64,000 nucleotides of DNA from Ascidia mentula. Lineage: Eukaryota; Chordata; Ascidiacea; Phlebobranchia; Ascidiidae. Position 1 is the first letter of the stretch, and the number at the start of each line of letters is the position of its first letter. The position numbers and the translations under genes are program-made. The stretch covers positions 1,922,001-1,986,000 of the forward strand of contig OX387202.1 of NCBI GenBank assembly GCA_947561715.1, written 5' to 3'. The notes beneath the pieces are model-generated. The model was not told where the DNA came from. It saw only the letters and a program-made list of their open reading frames with translations, and made no database searches. Shown in pieces: positions 45,000 to 57,089 of this stretch.

Positions 45000-45710
45000 A
45001 TAAAATTCTAAAGACGATAAAAGATACAAAAACGCACGGTTAAAACAACATATATTATAATGTGAGTTCGTACAGGCTCCCATGTGATGTTGGTTTCCAT
45101 TGAATCGCCCATGGGTTGATAATTTTCAACAGGTTGCACAGGACGTGCTGTTTTGATTGTATTACAAATAACTTATCAATATCCCGAAGACTGAGAAATA
45201 GTAATGGAGAATTGTTTGTCAGTCTCTTGTATTGTGAAGGTGCTTTGTACCAAAGTGTTAACTAAACCTTTGCTCATTTTACATGTTTGTTGATTTAGGA
45301 AATACGTTTTCTTCTTGTGTAAAGAATGAGACTATATGTGATTTTGCCTAACATTGTGCAAATTAAACTTGCATCACGTGGTATTTGAAAACCAGATCAA
45401 CCGCAACTTTGAGGTAAGAGTTTCGACAAAAATCATAGCGACCAAATTTTATGAGGGTAAAATGGCTGATCCAGCTAGGCTGCAGTGCCTGGGCTGTGAA
45501 GCCTGTAGACCTAGTGTCTTTAGGTTTTATTTTTCACACCAATAATGAAAACATTAATTGACCTCAATGCAATGATATCAGCTTAAAATTTTCCTATTTA
45601 ATTAATATAAGCGTTACGAAAGTTTGTAATATATTGTTGTCTGTTGCTAAACTCGTAACAAGCATATTTCCTAGCGAACATCGAAGGAACGTTGAAACTT
45701 GCAGACAAAC
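45000..45710. other. Upstream region of the right NLR gene
   Basis: No gene seen. It ends in TTGAAACTTGCAG seven bases before the NLR ATG, a possible spliced-leader acceptor. The frame at 45354-45545 is short and unsupported. Confidence 0.4.
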
Positions 45711-48700
45711 ATGTCATCATCTGCTCCACAAGAACAAGGTGATGTTAAGTCAACTTATATAAATATATGAGCGCTCTAGAAATGAGTTGGTTCAGTAAAT
45801 ATAATCCCTTTGCTCTGTCCACATGAAATATAACTGCTATAACGTAAGCTTCAAACATGCTCACAAATCAGTTTAATGTAATTAAAATTAACATGTTTCA
45901 AACAACATTTGAACATTCATCTATCAATCAAGCTGGGAGTTCAAGAGATGTCGATGATCTTTCACAAATGTTGGATCTTCTACCAACGGCCAGCCAACAT
46001 GATGTAGTTGATGTTCCAGGGACATCTGGACAACGTGAAATTGTAAGTCGGTAACTCCCCTGTGTGGTAAATGTTGCTAGGCCTGCTGGTATTTTCAATC
46101 ACTGCATGACGAGGTTGAATTTTCCTTTTGAGGGCCAATCCATGTGTTGTTTATTTCTGATAAAAATCAGTTTATTTCTTCATTGTGTTTTTCATTTCTA
46201 ATGAACTAGAATAATTTGAAATTCCTGTTGCCGCCAGGCATATTGCAATTAACTACCTGATGAAGTCTCGCCGCATGGCAGACGAAACGTCGTAAAAATA
46301 CAGTACGTTTATGCTCAGTCAACTACACATCGAGAACACCTAACTGCCTATTTCAAACCTGAATTTTACATCACGTTCCATGCAGAATATCCAAGGAGAA
46401 GGCCCTGTCCTTGGCGACCAAAACATCCACACAACTGGACCAGTCTATACCGGACCAGTTACGATCAAACAACAGGTCAAGGTTGTTCAACATACAACAC
46501 CACAACACCCCAACTTACAATCACAAATAGAGGAAAAATGTGAGTAAACATTGGTAGAATAAAGTGTTGTCACACATGGGTAATTTGCCTCTCCAGAATG
46601 AACAAAGGCTGTACAGTTCGTCATAAATGTTACACGGGAGAGTGCCCGAAAGAAGTGACTTGTTTACATTCATGACAAATGCAATGAATAATAATAAGAT
46701 ACCAGGATAAATTCGTGGTGTGCTACTCTACATATAGGGGTGTGTTTGTTTGTATTATTATGTACTGTAACGCACAACACGATTATGCAGATGTCAAAGC
46801 GACCACGAATGCCTCCAAGAAACCTAAGGGCATATAAGCGCATTAAACACAACAATGTGTGACACAATTTTTGTAGTTATTTTTAATATTCTTCCTTCCT
46901 GTCTCTGTGTTTCTTCGTCCGACTGGGGTACAGTGAACTGAAGATATGTCCGGTTTCACACCCGTGCATTTTAAATCGCAAATCGTCCTGTGAGGATACA
47001 GTTACATTACACAAGTCAACAGTGCTTACCTTCTGTTTGAACTAAAGTTGTCAACGCTTCATTCAGAGTACGAACATAATATTGAGATTAGTGAAAACTC
47101 ACGCAAACACCGGTGGTGGAATGATTACTTGTGTGACCGAAGTTAGTTGGCGACCCAGAAATTCTTAGTGATCCACTCACGGTCATCCGCTAAAACCTGG
47201 AACCACGCGGTGATCATTACCGACATGTTAAACACTGTTGGTTAATCAAACATAATCATCACCGAACATAATATCGAGATTAGTAGTGTTGTGTTTCTTT
47301 TTATTTTGTTCGTATCGTTGCAAATCATAGAATGGAAAACAAAGCAAGCACACACGCATTTATAGGGAAGTAATTGCATTTTAAAGTAACACTCACACAA
47401 ATAATAATCACGCGGAAAGGACTGCGGCACGTTCCACGCATCACGCGACTGTGGCATGCAAGCGCATTGTTGCCGCCGTATATTGTGGCGTGACCTCAAC
47501 ACCTCCCCACCGAAGACAGAAAACCCTTCATCAGGTTAATAGTGAAACCGCTCTGGAGGTTTGCACGATCGCTTGCCACTTTGTGGATTGCTGGCACCGA
47601 ACGCAGAAGTGCTAGGATTGGTTGGAACGTCTATTGCTGGCACCGAACGCAGAAATCTTCCTTTTTCCACCGGTTCCAAATCTTGGTCAGAAACGTATCG
47701 AACGCGTAACTGGTCAATGTGACGTCGCCAGATTGGGCCTCGGGGAAACACTTTCACATGAAACATTCGACTGCCAAAACACTTAATAATAGTGGCAGGA
47801 ACCCAGCGACCTCCGGCCTATATATAAAGCATAACATGGATCTCCAGCTTTAAAATAAATTGCATCTTCGGATTTTCGTGTCGGCTTTACTTGATTACGT
47901 TGCATCACGTGTGCTGGTGAAGGTAACAGAGTATCAATTTTTGCTCGGATTGGTCTGCCGTTAAGGAGTGAACTTGGTGAAAATCCACTTGCGTTGGGAG
48001 TATGCCTGTACTGCAACAGAAACTCCTGCAATGCTTCTTTAGGGGGTTTGGAAGACTTCTTCATTGCCTTCTTATTCTGACACAAAACATTGCAATACTC
48101 TACCTACACAATTTAGCGACCAAGTTTCCGTCAAATCAACATCAACCTCTTTACGAGCCACCACAAGTAAACAACCGAGTTATGTCACTGATTATTTCGA
48201 CCGCCAACATGCCGACCAATCAATGTGTTACACATCTACCTTAAAAACAAAATTACCAGAGGTAAAAATAAAGATAGGTAAAATAGGTATGTGAAAAACG
48301 AAACCGAAAACAGGTCGTCTAAACTCGAACTAAAAACAACGTTCACTTGTACAAAACCAACATAATATATGTGCAAACAACATAATAATTGAGGGCTGCA
48401 GACAGGGTGTACACGCACTCTTACGATCTGTAAGATCTCATCACTGCAGCTGTTGCTTTAAGACTGGCGGGCACACAGATTTCCACTTTGTGGTACCTTT
48501 CGGTCAGCGTCAATCCGTTGGGTACCCTATGAGGCCTTACAGGTCAAAACAATGTGTAACCCCGTCTGCAACTCATATAACAACATAATAACTTTCCCAT
48601 TTCCTCCATGCTATTGAAACTACAGAACAATTTTACAAAGTATTGATTGGTTTTCGGACATTTCGTTCTTCGCGTTTTACTCGTTTTGACGAAAAATCGT

Positions 48701-50707
48701 TTACGAGCTTGGGTTTTGGCGAATCCCAACACCATGAAGCGACAAGTGGCGGAACTTTATCCGTTCTAGAAGGAACATATTATTACGTCATAATGCAATA
48801 TCAGCAATTACTGAGCATCAGTTATTGTTGAGTGAAACAGAATGAACATTTTCGCCATTGTTTTATCAACACATGCAAATTCGTTGTGTCATACTTTTTA
48901 TTTGGTTTCGTGGGATTAACTGTGCTTAATGTTTAAGAACATTAATTTAAGGGTTAATCTGCTTACTTTGTGACATCACAAACCAATGCGTAGGCATCCA
49001 TTTTTTGTTCTTCAAAACACCTCACACGTTCTACAAAAAAAACATATCATTGTAGGCGAAGAACTGAAGTCAACTTTAAAAGATAAAGTGGAATCCATCG
49101 CCAGGGAAGAATCATCACTTGCAGAAATTACCCAACGAAACATAACACCAGTTAACCTATCCATAGTCAGCAAACCACAACAGATTGATGACGAGTTTCA
49201 AGCAGAAGGACATTACCATCGTAGAGAGGAGTTGGCTAAAGTTTACGATCGACCATCCGGTGACATCAGCCCTGAAGAAATGTTTACTCGTGCAAAGCAA
49301 ACAGCACAAAGAGAAGCAGAATCGAAATTTAAACCAGAACAAGTGGAAGCAAAACTCGAGTACGTCGAAAAGCATGGAAATATTGTTGGTGTTGTTGGTC
49401 AAGCGGGCATCGCAAAAACAACTTCATGCAAAAAATGGGCTTTACAAGCTTTGCATAGAGAGTTGTTTGGGAAAATATCCTTCATCTTCTACATTGTAAT
49501 CCGAAATATAAATTTCAAAACAAGCATGACTTTCCTTCGGTTTCTCCTCCACGCCATGCTACTTAGCTGGGAATACAATCCAGAGGTAGCTCAGGGCATA
49601 ATGCAAGCAATCAATGGTGATCCAGATGTTCTCTTTGTTTTCGACGGAGTCGATGAAGCAGCTTTCAAATCATTCTCAAGTAAAGCTCCCACTCCCCTGT
49701 TGGATAAAGAGAACAAAGCAGAAGTTTATCTCAAGCATTTATTGAATGGAAATTTGCTTCCACGTTCCCGGAAGATATTCACGTCACGTCCAGCTCCATT
49801 CTACAAACTCCATCCTTCACATCGACCAAGGTTTATTACTCAGATACTCGGCTTAACTCCAAACTCACAGAGAGAACTTGGACAACAGATATGCGGTGCA
49901 AGATATGACTCTGTACAGAACAAACTTGAACAAAACATCAATATGTTCTCTTACTGTTACGTTCCGGTTAATTTCATACTGACTGTTAACTATCTGCTGA
50001 GTCATGATGATTACAGTCAGCTAGTTTCGTTTACCCGTGTTCTGGCATCTACTTGTGTTCAATACCCACAGACTGAACACCTGAAGAATGAAAATCCACA
50101 GTTGAACAAACTTTCAAAATTGGCCTGGGACGGATTTCGGAACAAGAAAGTTGTATTCAAAGTTCAGGATTTCAAAAATGCAAAAATAAAAGACTCAACA
50201 GTTCATGCTTTTCTGAATACCTCAATTACAAAGCAGGGAAACTTAAAGTTGACAATACTGGACGGACATAAACGTAGATATTTTTCACATCTCATTTGGC
50301 AAGAATTCTTCTCCGCGGTTTACCTGATGACGATCATGCCTTTAAAAGAATTCCAGAAACAATACACCCGACTTACCAAGGACAGATGGGAGGTTGTTGC
50401 CAAGTTCGCGTTCGGAATTTGCGATTCTTCAGTTTTCAACGATATTGAAGCCCTAGTTCCCGAATGTTCACGTGAAGATTGGAAAGCGAAGAAGAAGCTG
50501 CTGAAGAATCTCGCATCGTCGTGTATGGAGGAACCAACCAAGCAAGCGATACTTCGATGTTGCAGCTGGGCTCATGAAGCGAACGATGAGGAGATAACTT
50601 CATCCGTGTCCTCCTTACTCCCTGAAGAGATCAACCTCAGTAACTCATCACTCCTCCCGACCGACCTCGAGAATCTCACCTTCGTTATTCAAAGGAGAAG
50701 CAAACCG
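45711..50707 (+). CDS. NACHT-domain NLR receptor, exons 1-4
   Basis: Exons in consistent phase: 45711-45738 (MSSSAPQEQ), 45933-46042 (acidic linker; start less certain), 46386-46539 and 49056-50707. Together they encode 648 residues before the LRR exons. Exon 3 carries a glycine/threonine-rich segment (GPVLGDQNIHTTGPVYTGPV). Exon 4 starts with a coiled-coil-like stretch and then a NACHT ATPase: Walker A GQAGIAKTT near residue 212, Walker B VLFVFDGVDEA near 289-299, sensor-like IFTSRPAPF, then helical and winged-helix parts to LENLTFVIQRRSKP. NLRs are cytosolic sensors that oligomerise on activation. No CARD, DEATH, PYD or DED precedes the NACHT. The last donor (GTAAGA, phase 0) leads to LRR exons at 52129 and 58673. 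The 2.5-kb third intron holds a gypsy fossil. Confidence 0.85.
46257..46312 (+). ncRNA. Hammerhead-like motif (candidate)
   Basis: CTGATGA is followed by a stem (GTCT-GCC / GGC-AGAC) and then GAAA, matching the two conserved boxes of a hammerhead ribozyme around stem II. ACGT pairs with a later ACGT for stem III. Stem I pairs poorly. Such motifs occur at Penelope-like element ends; this may be a decayed one. It lies in intron 2 of the NLR gene. Confidence 0.3.
46386..46539 (+). CDS. NLR exon 3 with amyloid/RHIM-like segment
   Basis: A 154-nt exon after TGCAG, with a GTGAGT donor, entering in phase 0 and leaving in phase 1. It encodes NIQGEGPVLGDQNIHTTGPV, then YTGPVTIKQQVKVVQH and a Q/H/P-rich end. 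The pattern of G, D/N, Q/N and beta-branched residues with two TGPV units resembles RHIM and NLR-associated amyloid motifs, which sit at N-termini ahead of NACHT or NB-ARC domains. This is an inference from the pattern only. Confidence 0.55.
47240..48085 (-). mobile_element. Ty3/gypsy fossil in NLR intron 3
   Basis: The minus strand reads the end of the integrase (LQEFLLQYRHTPNASGFSPS, LLNGRPIRAKIDTLL) and the pol tail (FPRGPIWRRHIDQLRVRYV, then RSCKPPERFHY), then a purine-rich tract and LTR-like sequence. It belongs to a different gypsy lineage from the element at 32.4 kb. Only the 3' part is present and it is broken. Confidence 0.75.
48086..49055. other. Rest of NLR intron 3
   Basis: No gene seen. 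The sequence is unique within the window. It ends in the acceptor ATCATTGTAG at 49055. Confidence 0.5.
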
Positions 50708-52128
50708 GTAAGATGTTGTTTGTGTATTTCTGTACCCATGGCGGTAATCCTGGGGGAGGGGCGGCAAGGGACTTTCCCCAATATTTGGTTTGGTGGGGAC
50801 ATAATATGATTGGTCCGCCAAATAACTTACAGTATTTAATGTTTGGTGTTTTAAATCCCTCCAATATAAAGTCTTCTTCGTCGGATAAATGAATTGATTG
50901 AAAGAAGCGCGTCCATAACTGCATCGTTTCGGTCCAGGTCGTCATTTTGGTCGTAATATGACCCCACAGTTGTCAATTATTGTTGCACAAACAACCGAAT
51001 AATGTCATTGTTTGTGCGCTTAATTTTAGCGGGAGATCTGTGTTATTTCGATGTTTGGTCATTTCGTGATAACAGAAAGTACGGAATAAAAGATAAGAAA
51101 AGTTTAATTTTGTTTCAAATAAAATCTTCTGAATAACGTCCACGATAATAACACGCACAACCACGTCGGAGTAAAGTTATAAACTCGTGGTAGATTTAAC
51201 CAATTTGTTGCAAAGTCGGTTTTTATATATGTATTCTTTATCAAATATTAGGTTGTTTGTGTTTGTGACGTAACACACTTTCCCATATTTTTTTATATCA
51301 TAACAATTTTTCTAAATGTATTGTTGACCTAATAGTGGTGGCTGGATTATTTTTCCGAAGACAGTTTTTATATTTCTGGATGTTTTTGTCTGAAAAATGA
51401 AGCATGCTGCAATTTTTGAAAAGCCTGCCAGCTGTTTACACGTTGCTGACGCTACCAGACATGGTGATAACTTAACACAAAACAGATTTTCTGTCCTTTG
51501 TGTGCAATATATTTTTTCGACGATATTATTCGTCATCATATTATTGACGGTGATAAACGAACAGAGTTTAAGTGGTGTCAGATATAATCAACACATAATA
51601 TTTTGTGTTTACCTTCTCACAACATGAAGATGTCAATCATAAGTGACTGTAAATGGAGCCGGTGCCCATTCTTGTAAACAAACCCGTATTCACGAGTGAT
51701 TTTGTACTTAGAAACGTAATGGTGCGACACGGGTAAATGTTATGGTAAAATGTAATAACGGTCGGGATTCGTGGCCAGGATTTCCTGGGTTCAAATCGCG
51801 ATGAAGTCCCAAAAAATAAATTGTGCTAACGTTTGTTGGAAAGGCTTACACATCACTAAAATGGAGTTTTGTCCAAAATAATATTAGGAAAATCGATTTA
51901 TATTTTAAATAAAAGGGCGGGTGATACGTCCACGTGGGGAACCTTCCCGCTTCACTGATTGAAACTTAGGTTTGTTTAAACTTTGTATTTCAACCAAAAC
52001 AGGCAATTATATTTGTATGAAGCAAACTTTAAACAAAACGGAACGACATCCATATAAGCCATTATTTGTTTGATTCCTTGTGTTATTGTTGTTGACACCA
52101 TGTTTTACTTGGATATTATTTCGTTCAG
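50708..52128. other. NLR intron 4
   Basis: Contains pieces shared with the B cassettes (51588-51760 is like 15450-15600) and with type A introns (51240-51420 is like 2190-2330). No coding signal. Ends in the acceptor TTTCGTTCAG. Confidence 0.6.
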
Positions 52129-52290
52129 CTGAAACTGTTCAACGTCTCGGGCAACAATATAGAAGACCGTGGTGCGGTTTACGTGGCCGACTGCATTCAA
52201 AACATTGAAGAAGTGGATCTGGGTGGAAGCAGCCTGACAGTTGTTGGAGTCAAACATCTATACGAGAAGATTAAACTGCTAAAGAAACCG
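52129..52290 (+). CDS. NLR leucine-rich-repeat exon L6
   Basis: A 162-nt phase 0-0 exon encoding LKLFNVSGNNIEDRGAVYVA and IEEVDLGGSSLTVVGVKHL. It is the first LRR exon after the NACHT exon and joins it in phase (SKP to LKLFNV). The exposed residues are SG and GG. The usual cysteine of the second repeat is replaced by serine. Confidence 0.87.
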
Positions 52291-52516
52291 GTGAGTGATT
52301 TCATGTCTGTCCAAAGGAACAATATTTATGTTTGCTTTGCAAAGAATGCGTCGCACGCAAGTGTCATCGTACTAGACGTGTTGTCCGTTAGGTTCATTTG
52401 TTTCATAAGAGGAGCCGAGTGACGCAAAACAATACAACCAATAAAGCAGGGGCACATTTTAGTTAATTTTAGCAAATTAAGTTGTTTTTCATTGAAAAGA
52501 TTCTGTCACTATACAG

Positions 52517-52774
52517 GATTCAAGCTCTACTAATTTGATTTGTCTGAAATGTACCAAGGAAGCTGAGAAGAAGCTGCTGAAGAATCTCGCATCGTCGTAT
52601 AAGGGGGTGCAGCTGATACTTCGATGGTGCAGCTGGGCTCATGAAGCGAACGATGAGGAGATAACTTCTTCCGTGTCCTCCTTACTCCCTGATGAGATCG
52701 ATCTCAGTGACTCATCGCTCCTCCTGACCGACCTCGAGAATCTCACCTTCGTGATTGGAAGGAGAAGCAAACCG
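52517..52774 (+). CDS. NLR NACHT-tail exon H6
   Basis: A 258-nt phase 0-0 exon after TATACAG, with a GTAAGA donor. Encodes DSSSTNLICLKCTKEAEKKL, LASSYKGVQLILRWCSWAHE and LENLTFVIGRRSKP. Three codons shorter than H1 and H7, through an in-frame deletion around the KPTKQ region. Open frame. Confidence 0.75.
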
Positions 52775-53373
52775 GTAAGATGTTGTTAATGTATTTTTAT
52801 ACCAGTAAGATATTAGTCCAGTTGTGAGACTTCGAAACGCAAATGAAAATTTTTGATGAGTGACAAATCATACAATACTTGACTGCCAGGAATCTGGGCA
52901 CAAATGCGAGTGTTTTCCAACTAGTGGACCGTTACCCCCATATGGGTCGCATGCTAGTTATTTTTTGGTGGCGGAAATGTGTGGGTGTATTTGGTTTCAA
53001 ATTTTGTTTTCATTTATGATAACATTGATTAAACCCAGTTGTTGCAAGGAATGCACTTGAACAATAAAATTGAATCAATAGGAATTTGCAAGGGTTTGGC
53101 TGTTCGTGTTTGTGATATAATATACTTTGAATTGTTTTTGTCATACAAGTTTTCATAAATTTCTGCATGTATTTGTCGGAATAATGAAGCAGGCTGCAAT
53201 TTTTGAAAAGGGGGGTGCTACTGAAATTGAATGGAATTATTGGAGCACAGGACAAAAATAGTTAAGAAACTAAAGCCAACTGCTCAAATTTTGTTTTCGT
53301 TACAATACCCAGTTGGTAAACATCTATGTTTCCGGTCGTGACTGGTTCCATAATTTCTCCAGAATCTACCCCT

Positions 53374-53760
53374 TTAGTTGGCATTGTACTCTAGTTTGTA
53401 TTGTTTTTTCGTCGTTAAATTGGTCGTTTCAATAACCATATGGTTGCCATGGTGTCCGCACATTGGGCACCGTCTGCAAGCGTAACTCCCCGCAGTCCTG
53501 CTACAGTCTGTTTGCTGTTGCCGGTAATTGGTCAGAATATTTCCCAAAGATGGCGGTCGTTTGTAAACAATTCTTGCTTGGCTTTTCAATTCTTTCTCTT
53601 TATCCGTTAGTTTGAGCACTTGAGGAATGGCGGTGTCCCAAGCAATCATTGAGATTTTGCCCTTTTCGTTGGCATCACGAAAGCGTTGTGTCCAAGTTCG
53701 TGCCTCTGCAATATTTGCATTATTTGCCTCATAAATAGATTCAGAAACTCTACGGAAGTG
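53374..53760 (-). mobile_element. Penelope-like fragment, middle copy
   Basis: The minus strand reads IVYKRPPSLGNILTNYRQ and the cysteine pair in ACRRCPMCGHHGN. Shorter than its sisters at 2781 and 60121. Remnant. Confidence 0.65.
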
Positions 53761-54460
53761 TGATGCTCATTTGACGGAACACAACCCGCAGTACTGCTGA
53801 TGAAAATGCTTCCGGTCTTTAGTCGAAAATTCCTTACGCAATTATTTGAAACGATTCGATGTCCATACGAGGTCCCGAATTACTGATGTGAACCATGTTA
53901 CAGGTGTGTCTGTTAGGCGTAAACAAATCGGCGTCGGTAATTGCACGCGACTCGTCAGTGCTTCGCGTTTGGTGAAAACTTCCTGTTGCGCCCATATCGC
54001 GGTTGACGGTAGCGGCTGGCGATGTATGACGGTCGCGTATTCACACCTGCAGTGTGGTTGGCGTCAACGCGACAAATCATTTATACATCTAAAATACCAT
54101 GAGCGTCTTTGTGTCGTAGAAACGTTGGTAGGAAACTTCATTTAGTTTTATTAAGCGACAAAACAAGTTGTTATTAACGATTAACTTAATAATCAACAAA
54201 TTAATCATGTACGGAGCGTTTACTTAGAACATATGTATTATTCAATTCGCTATTATTGTTGTAACAGAAAAATGGCGATGTTAGTGGCACTGATCTAGAA
54301 GATTTTTTAAACCAAACGATTTTATTATCGCCAAAAATTAATTAACGCAAGGCAATTTAATCCATTGCGAACAATAATAATACATCAAATATTTTTTGAT
54401 AACTTATCACCAAACTCTCAATTTATAAATAAAAGTAGTTAAAACCACCTTAAATTAATC
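53761..54460. other. Type A intron sequence, no gene
   Basis: Shared with 4010-4830 and 61340-62180 but with internal deletions. No coding signal. Confidence 0.6.
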
Positions 54461-55620
54461 AAGTGCATATGACACGGCCATGGAAACTTTGCGTAAAACT
54501 AAAGGTACATCTACAACAGACATATATCCAAAGTTTTTCGGTTCTACGTCAACTAAAAAATGTATAGAAAACTACACGAAAAGTAGCGGCGACCAAAAAT
54601 CGTAAACCTTTTGCGCTGTGGCGAAAATGACATCACACAAGACGCTCGCGTCGAAAAAATGCATTGTTTACATAGGAGAAGGCCCCTTTTATTGCAGATA
54701 TCGAATAGTTTCAAACACAGGAGAATCCACAGATTACGTTACCTCAAAGGTCAGGACAAGGTTTTACATCACACAAAAATATGTCACTGTGACGTCACAA
54801 ACCAAAGGCTTATTTATCCCTGATTATCGGAAGACCAAAGGGTCTGGCAGCAACGACATTACTCTGTACTTCGATAAGACGGGGATGGTGTGTTTCTTTG
54901 CTCAGTGACATTACATGACGTCATTTTGGGTGTGATGTCATAACTTTAACCTCACCTTTGTGTGGATTTTAATTTGATGATTCCAACATTTCTAGTTACG
55001 AACTATATTGCGAAAAATACATTATGGTGGATTGTGGCGAATTAAATAAATCATTTAGGACGCGAACTCGTAGGCAACGCTACTGTCGGGCAAAAAGTGG
55101 TACTATGACAGAATAACAGTGTTGTGTTGCATAATCAGCAAATTTGTTCGGCCTTTCTCGGCGGTCTTTGCCAGCTTCAAAATTCAATTAACCTACTTCT
55201 ATCTTTAGCTGTGAGTGGACAAAACGACAATGGTAAACTGACGGTTTGTCTCTGTCGTGTTTTCATAAGTTCATGTATCACTTTAGCGATCATAAAAGCC
55301 GTAACAACAAGAACACCCTGTCCCAGTAACTGTTTTATTATCATACAACTAAATAAGACATAATAGGTCAAAACAGCGGCCATCTGTCTGCAGCTCAAAT
55401 TAACAACAAAATCCGTTTGTTGCACTTGTTTACTTGTTGTGCCCTGTTTAATGCAAAACTATACTAAACCAGTTTTACAATGTTTTCCATTCCTACGCAA
55501 AAGGCTTGCTGCCAGCACTCGCACGACCAAAGGGCCTTCTATGACGTCACGCAACAAAAATATTGCTTCCGCACGATTTCATTCGCAGCGGTAAAAATGC
55601 GACTTTGATCAGCTGTATCT
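54461..55620 (+). repeat. Dispersed repeat, fullest copy
   Basis: About 1.16 kb, inserted into the middle type A block. An interrupted inverted copy lies at 31860-32430 plus 36463-36755. It holds an open frame at about 54618-54908 (CRYRIVSNTGESTDYVTSKV, then FYITQKYVTVTSQTKGLFIP and NDITLYFDKTGMVCFFAQ) that I do not recognise. No clear terminal repeats. Confidence 0.7.
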
Positions 55621-56583
55621 CGAACTCATCCAACATGTTCACATGATACGTCTGCTCATTCCCATTAACATCCCGAGCAATGTCATTAGGTTTTATCGCA
55701 GGTTTCACGCGAACTCATCCAACATGTTCACATGATGCGTCCGCTCATTCCCATTGACATCCCGAGCAAAGTCATTAAGTTTATCGCTGGTTTCACGCGA
55801 ACTCATCCAACATGTTCACATGATGCGTCCGCTCATTCCCATTGACATCCCGAGCAAAGTCATTAAGTTTTATCGTAGGTTCACCGCGAACTCATCCAAC
55901 ATGTTCACATGATACGTCCGCTCATTCCCATTAACATCCCGAGCAATGTCATTAGGTTTTATCGCAGGTTTCACGCGAACTCATCCAACATGTTCACATG
56001 ATGCGTCCGCTCATTCCCATTGACATCCCGAGCAAAGTCATTAAGTTTATCGCAGGTTTCACGCGAACTCATCCAACATGTTCACATGATGCGTCCGCTC
56101 ATTCCCATTAACATCCCGAGCAATGTCATTAGGTTTTATCGCAGGTTTCACGCGAACTCATCCAACATGTTCACATGATACGTCTGCTCATTCCCATTAA
56201 CATCCCGAGCAATGTCATTAGGTTTTATCGCAGGTTTCACGCGAACTCATCCAACATGTTCACATGATGCGTCCGCTCATTCCCATTGACATCCCGAGCA
56301 AAGTCATTAAGTTTATCGCTGGTTTCACGCGAACTCATCCAACATGTTCACATGATACGCACGTTCATTCCCATTGACATCCCGAGCAAAGTCATTAAGT
56401 TTTATCGCTGGTTTCACGCGAACTCATCCAACATGTTCACATGATACGTCTGCTCATTCCCATTGACATCCCGAGCAAAGTCATTAAGTTTTATCGTAGG
56501 TTTCACGCGAACTCATCCAACATGTTCACATGATACGTCCGCTCATTCCCATTGACATCCCGAGCAAAGTCATTAAGTTTTAT
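55621..56583. repeat. 89-bp minisatellite, about 11 copies
   Basis: Head-to-tail units of 88-89 bp starting CGAACTCATCCAACATG. At least two unit subtypes alternate (ATTGACATCCCGAGCAAAG versus ATTAACATCCCGAGCAATG), showing higher-order duplication of unit pairs. Largest of three arrays. Confidence 0.95.
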
Positions 56584-56654
56584 CTTGTAACACAAACCGA
56601 GTCTTGTTGAAGTAGCTTACTATAGTTAGTGACTTTGGTATTTTCACATACGCT

Positions 56655-56858
56655 ATGTTCAGTACAAATCTGTTCAACTGTTGGCGCACAGATCTTCCAT
56701 TCAGCAAATTGAAGGGAGGAAACCCAGTCGATTCTTACGAAACAAAAGCAATGGTTGAAGTGTATTTGGATCCATCCTGGAACGTAATCACAATTGTCCA
56801 ATCGTCCGGACAAGTTTTTCTCAAATTAGGTTTTCTCGGTCCTAACGAACCCAAGTGA
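56655..56858 (+). CDS. Exon-like open frame, unknown
   Basis: Frame with MFSTNLFNCWRTDLPFSKLK, then YETKAMVEVYLDPSWNVITI and GQVFLKLGFLGPNEPK to a stop. The corresponding stretches in the two sister blocks (6380-6580 and 63330-63530) lack several bases and are closed by stops. It could be a host exon fragment carried in the block. No family recognised. Confidence 0.3.
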   Translation: MFSTNLFNCWRTDLPFSKLKGGNPVDSYETKAMVEVYLDPSWNVITIVQSSGQVFLKLGFLGPNEPK

Positions 56859-57089
56859 TTTTAGGGGGTAGCGAAGATTTCTTCTTACATCGTGCGAAAT
56901 TATCTTGTCTTGTTTTGGTAGCATCAATTCAAGTAAATTTTTAATTGCATCCTTTGACTTTTTATCAGACTAATGCGGCTTTACTTTCGAGCGCCTCTGA
57001 AAGAGTTTAAATTCATGCAAACAGCGGTTTAGCAAAAATAGATACGAAAAATGCACACTGCACGCTTCGGTGCACACAGTTTGTGGTAC

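Noticed and set aside
45354-45545. Small ORF upstream of the NLR as an extra exon
   Set aside because: No phase-compatible splice sites to exon 1, and it precedes the ATG that fits the gene.
55621-56583. CRISPR array
   Set aside because: Units are contiguous 88-89 bp repeats without spacers, in an animal genome. It is a minisatellite.
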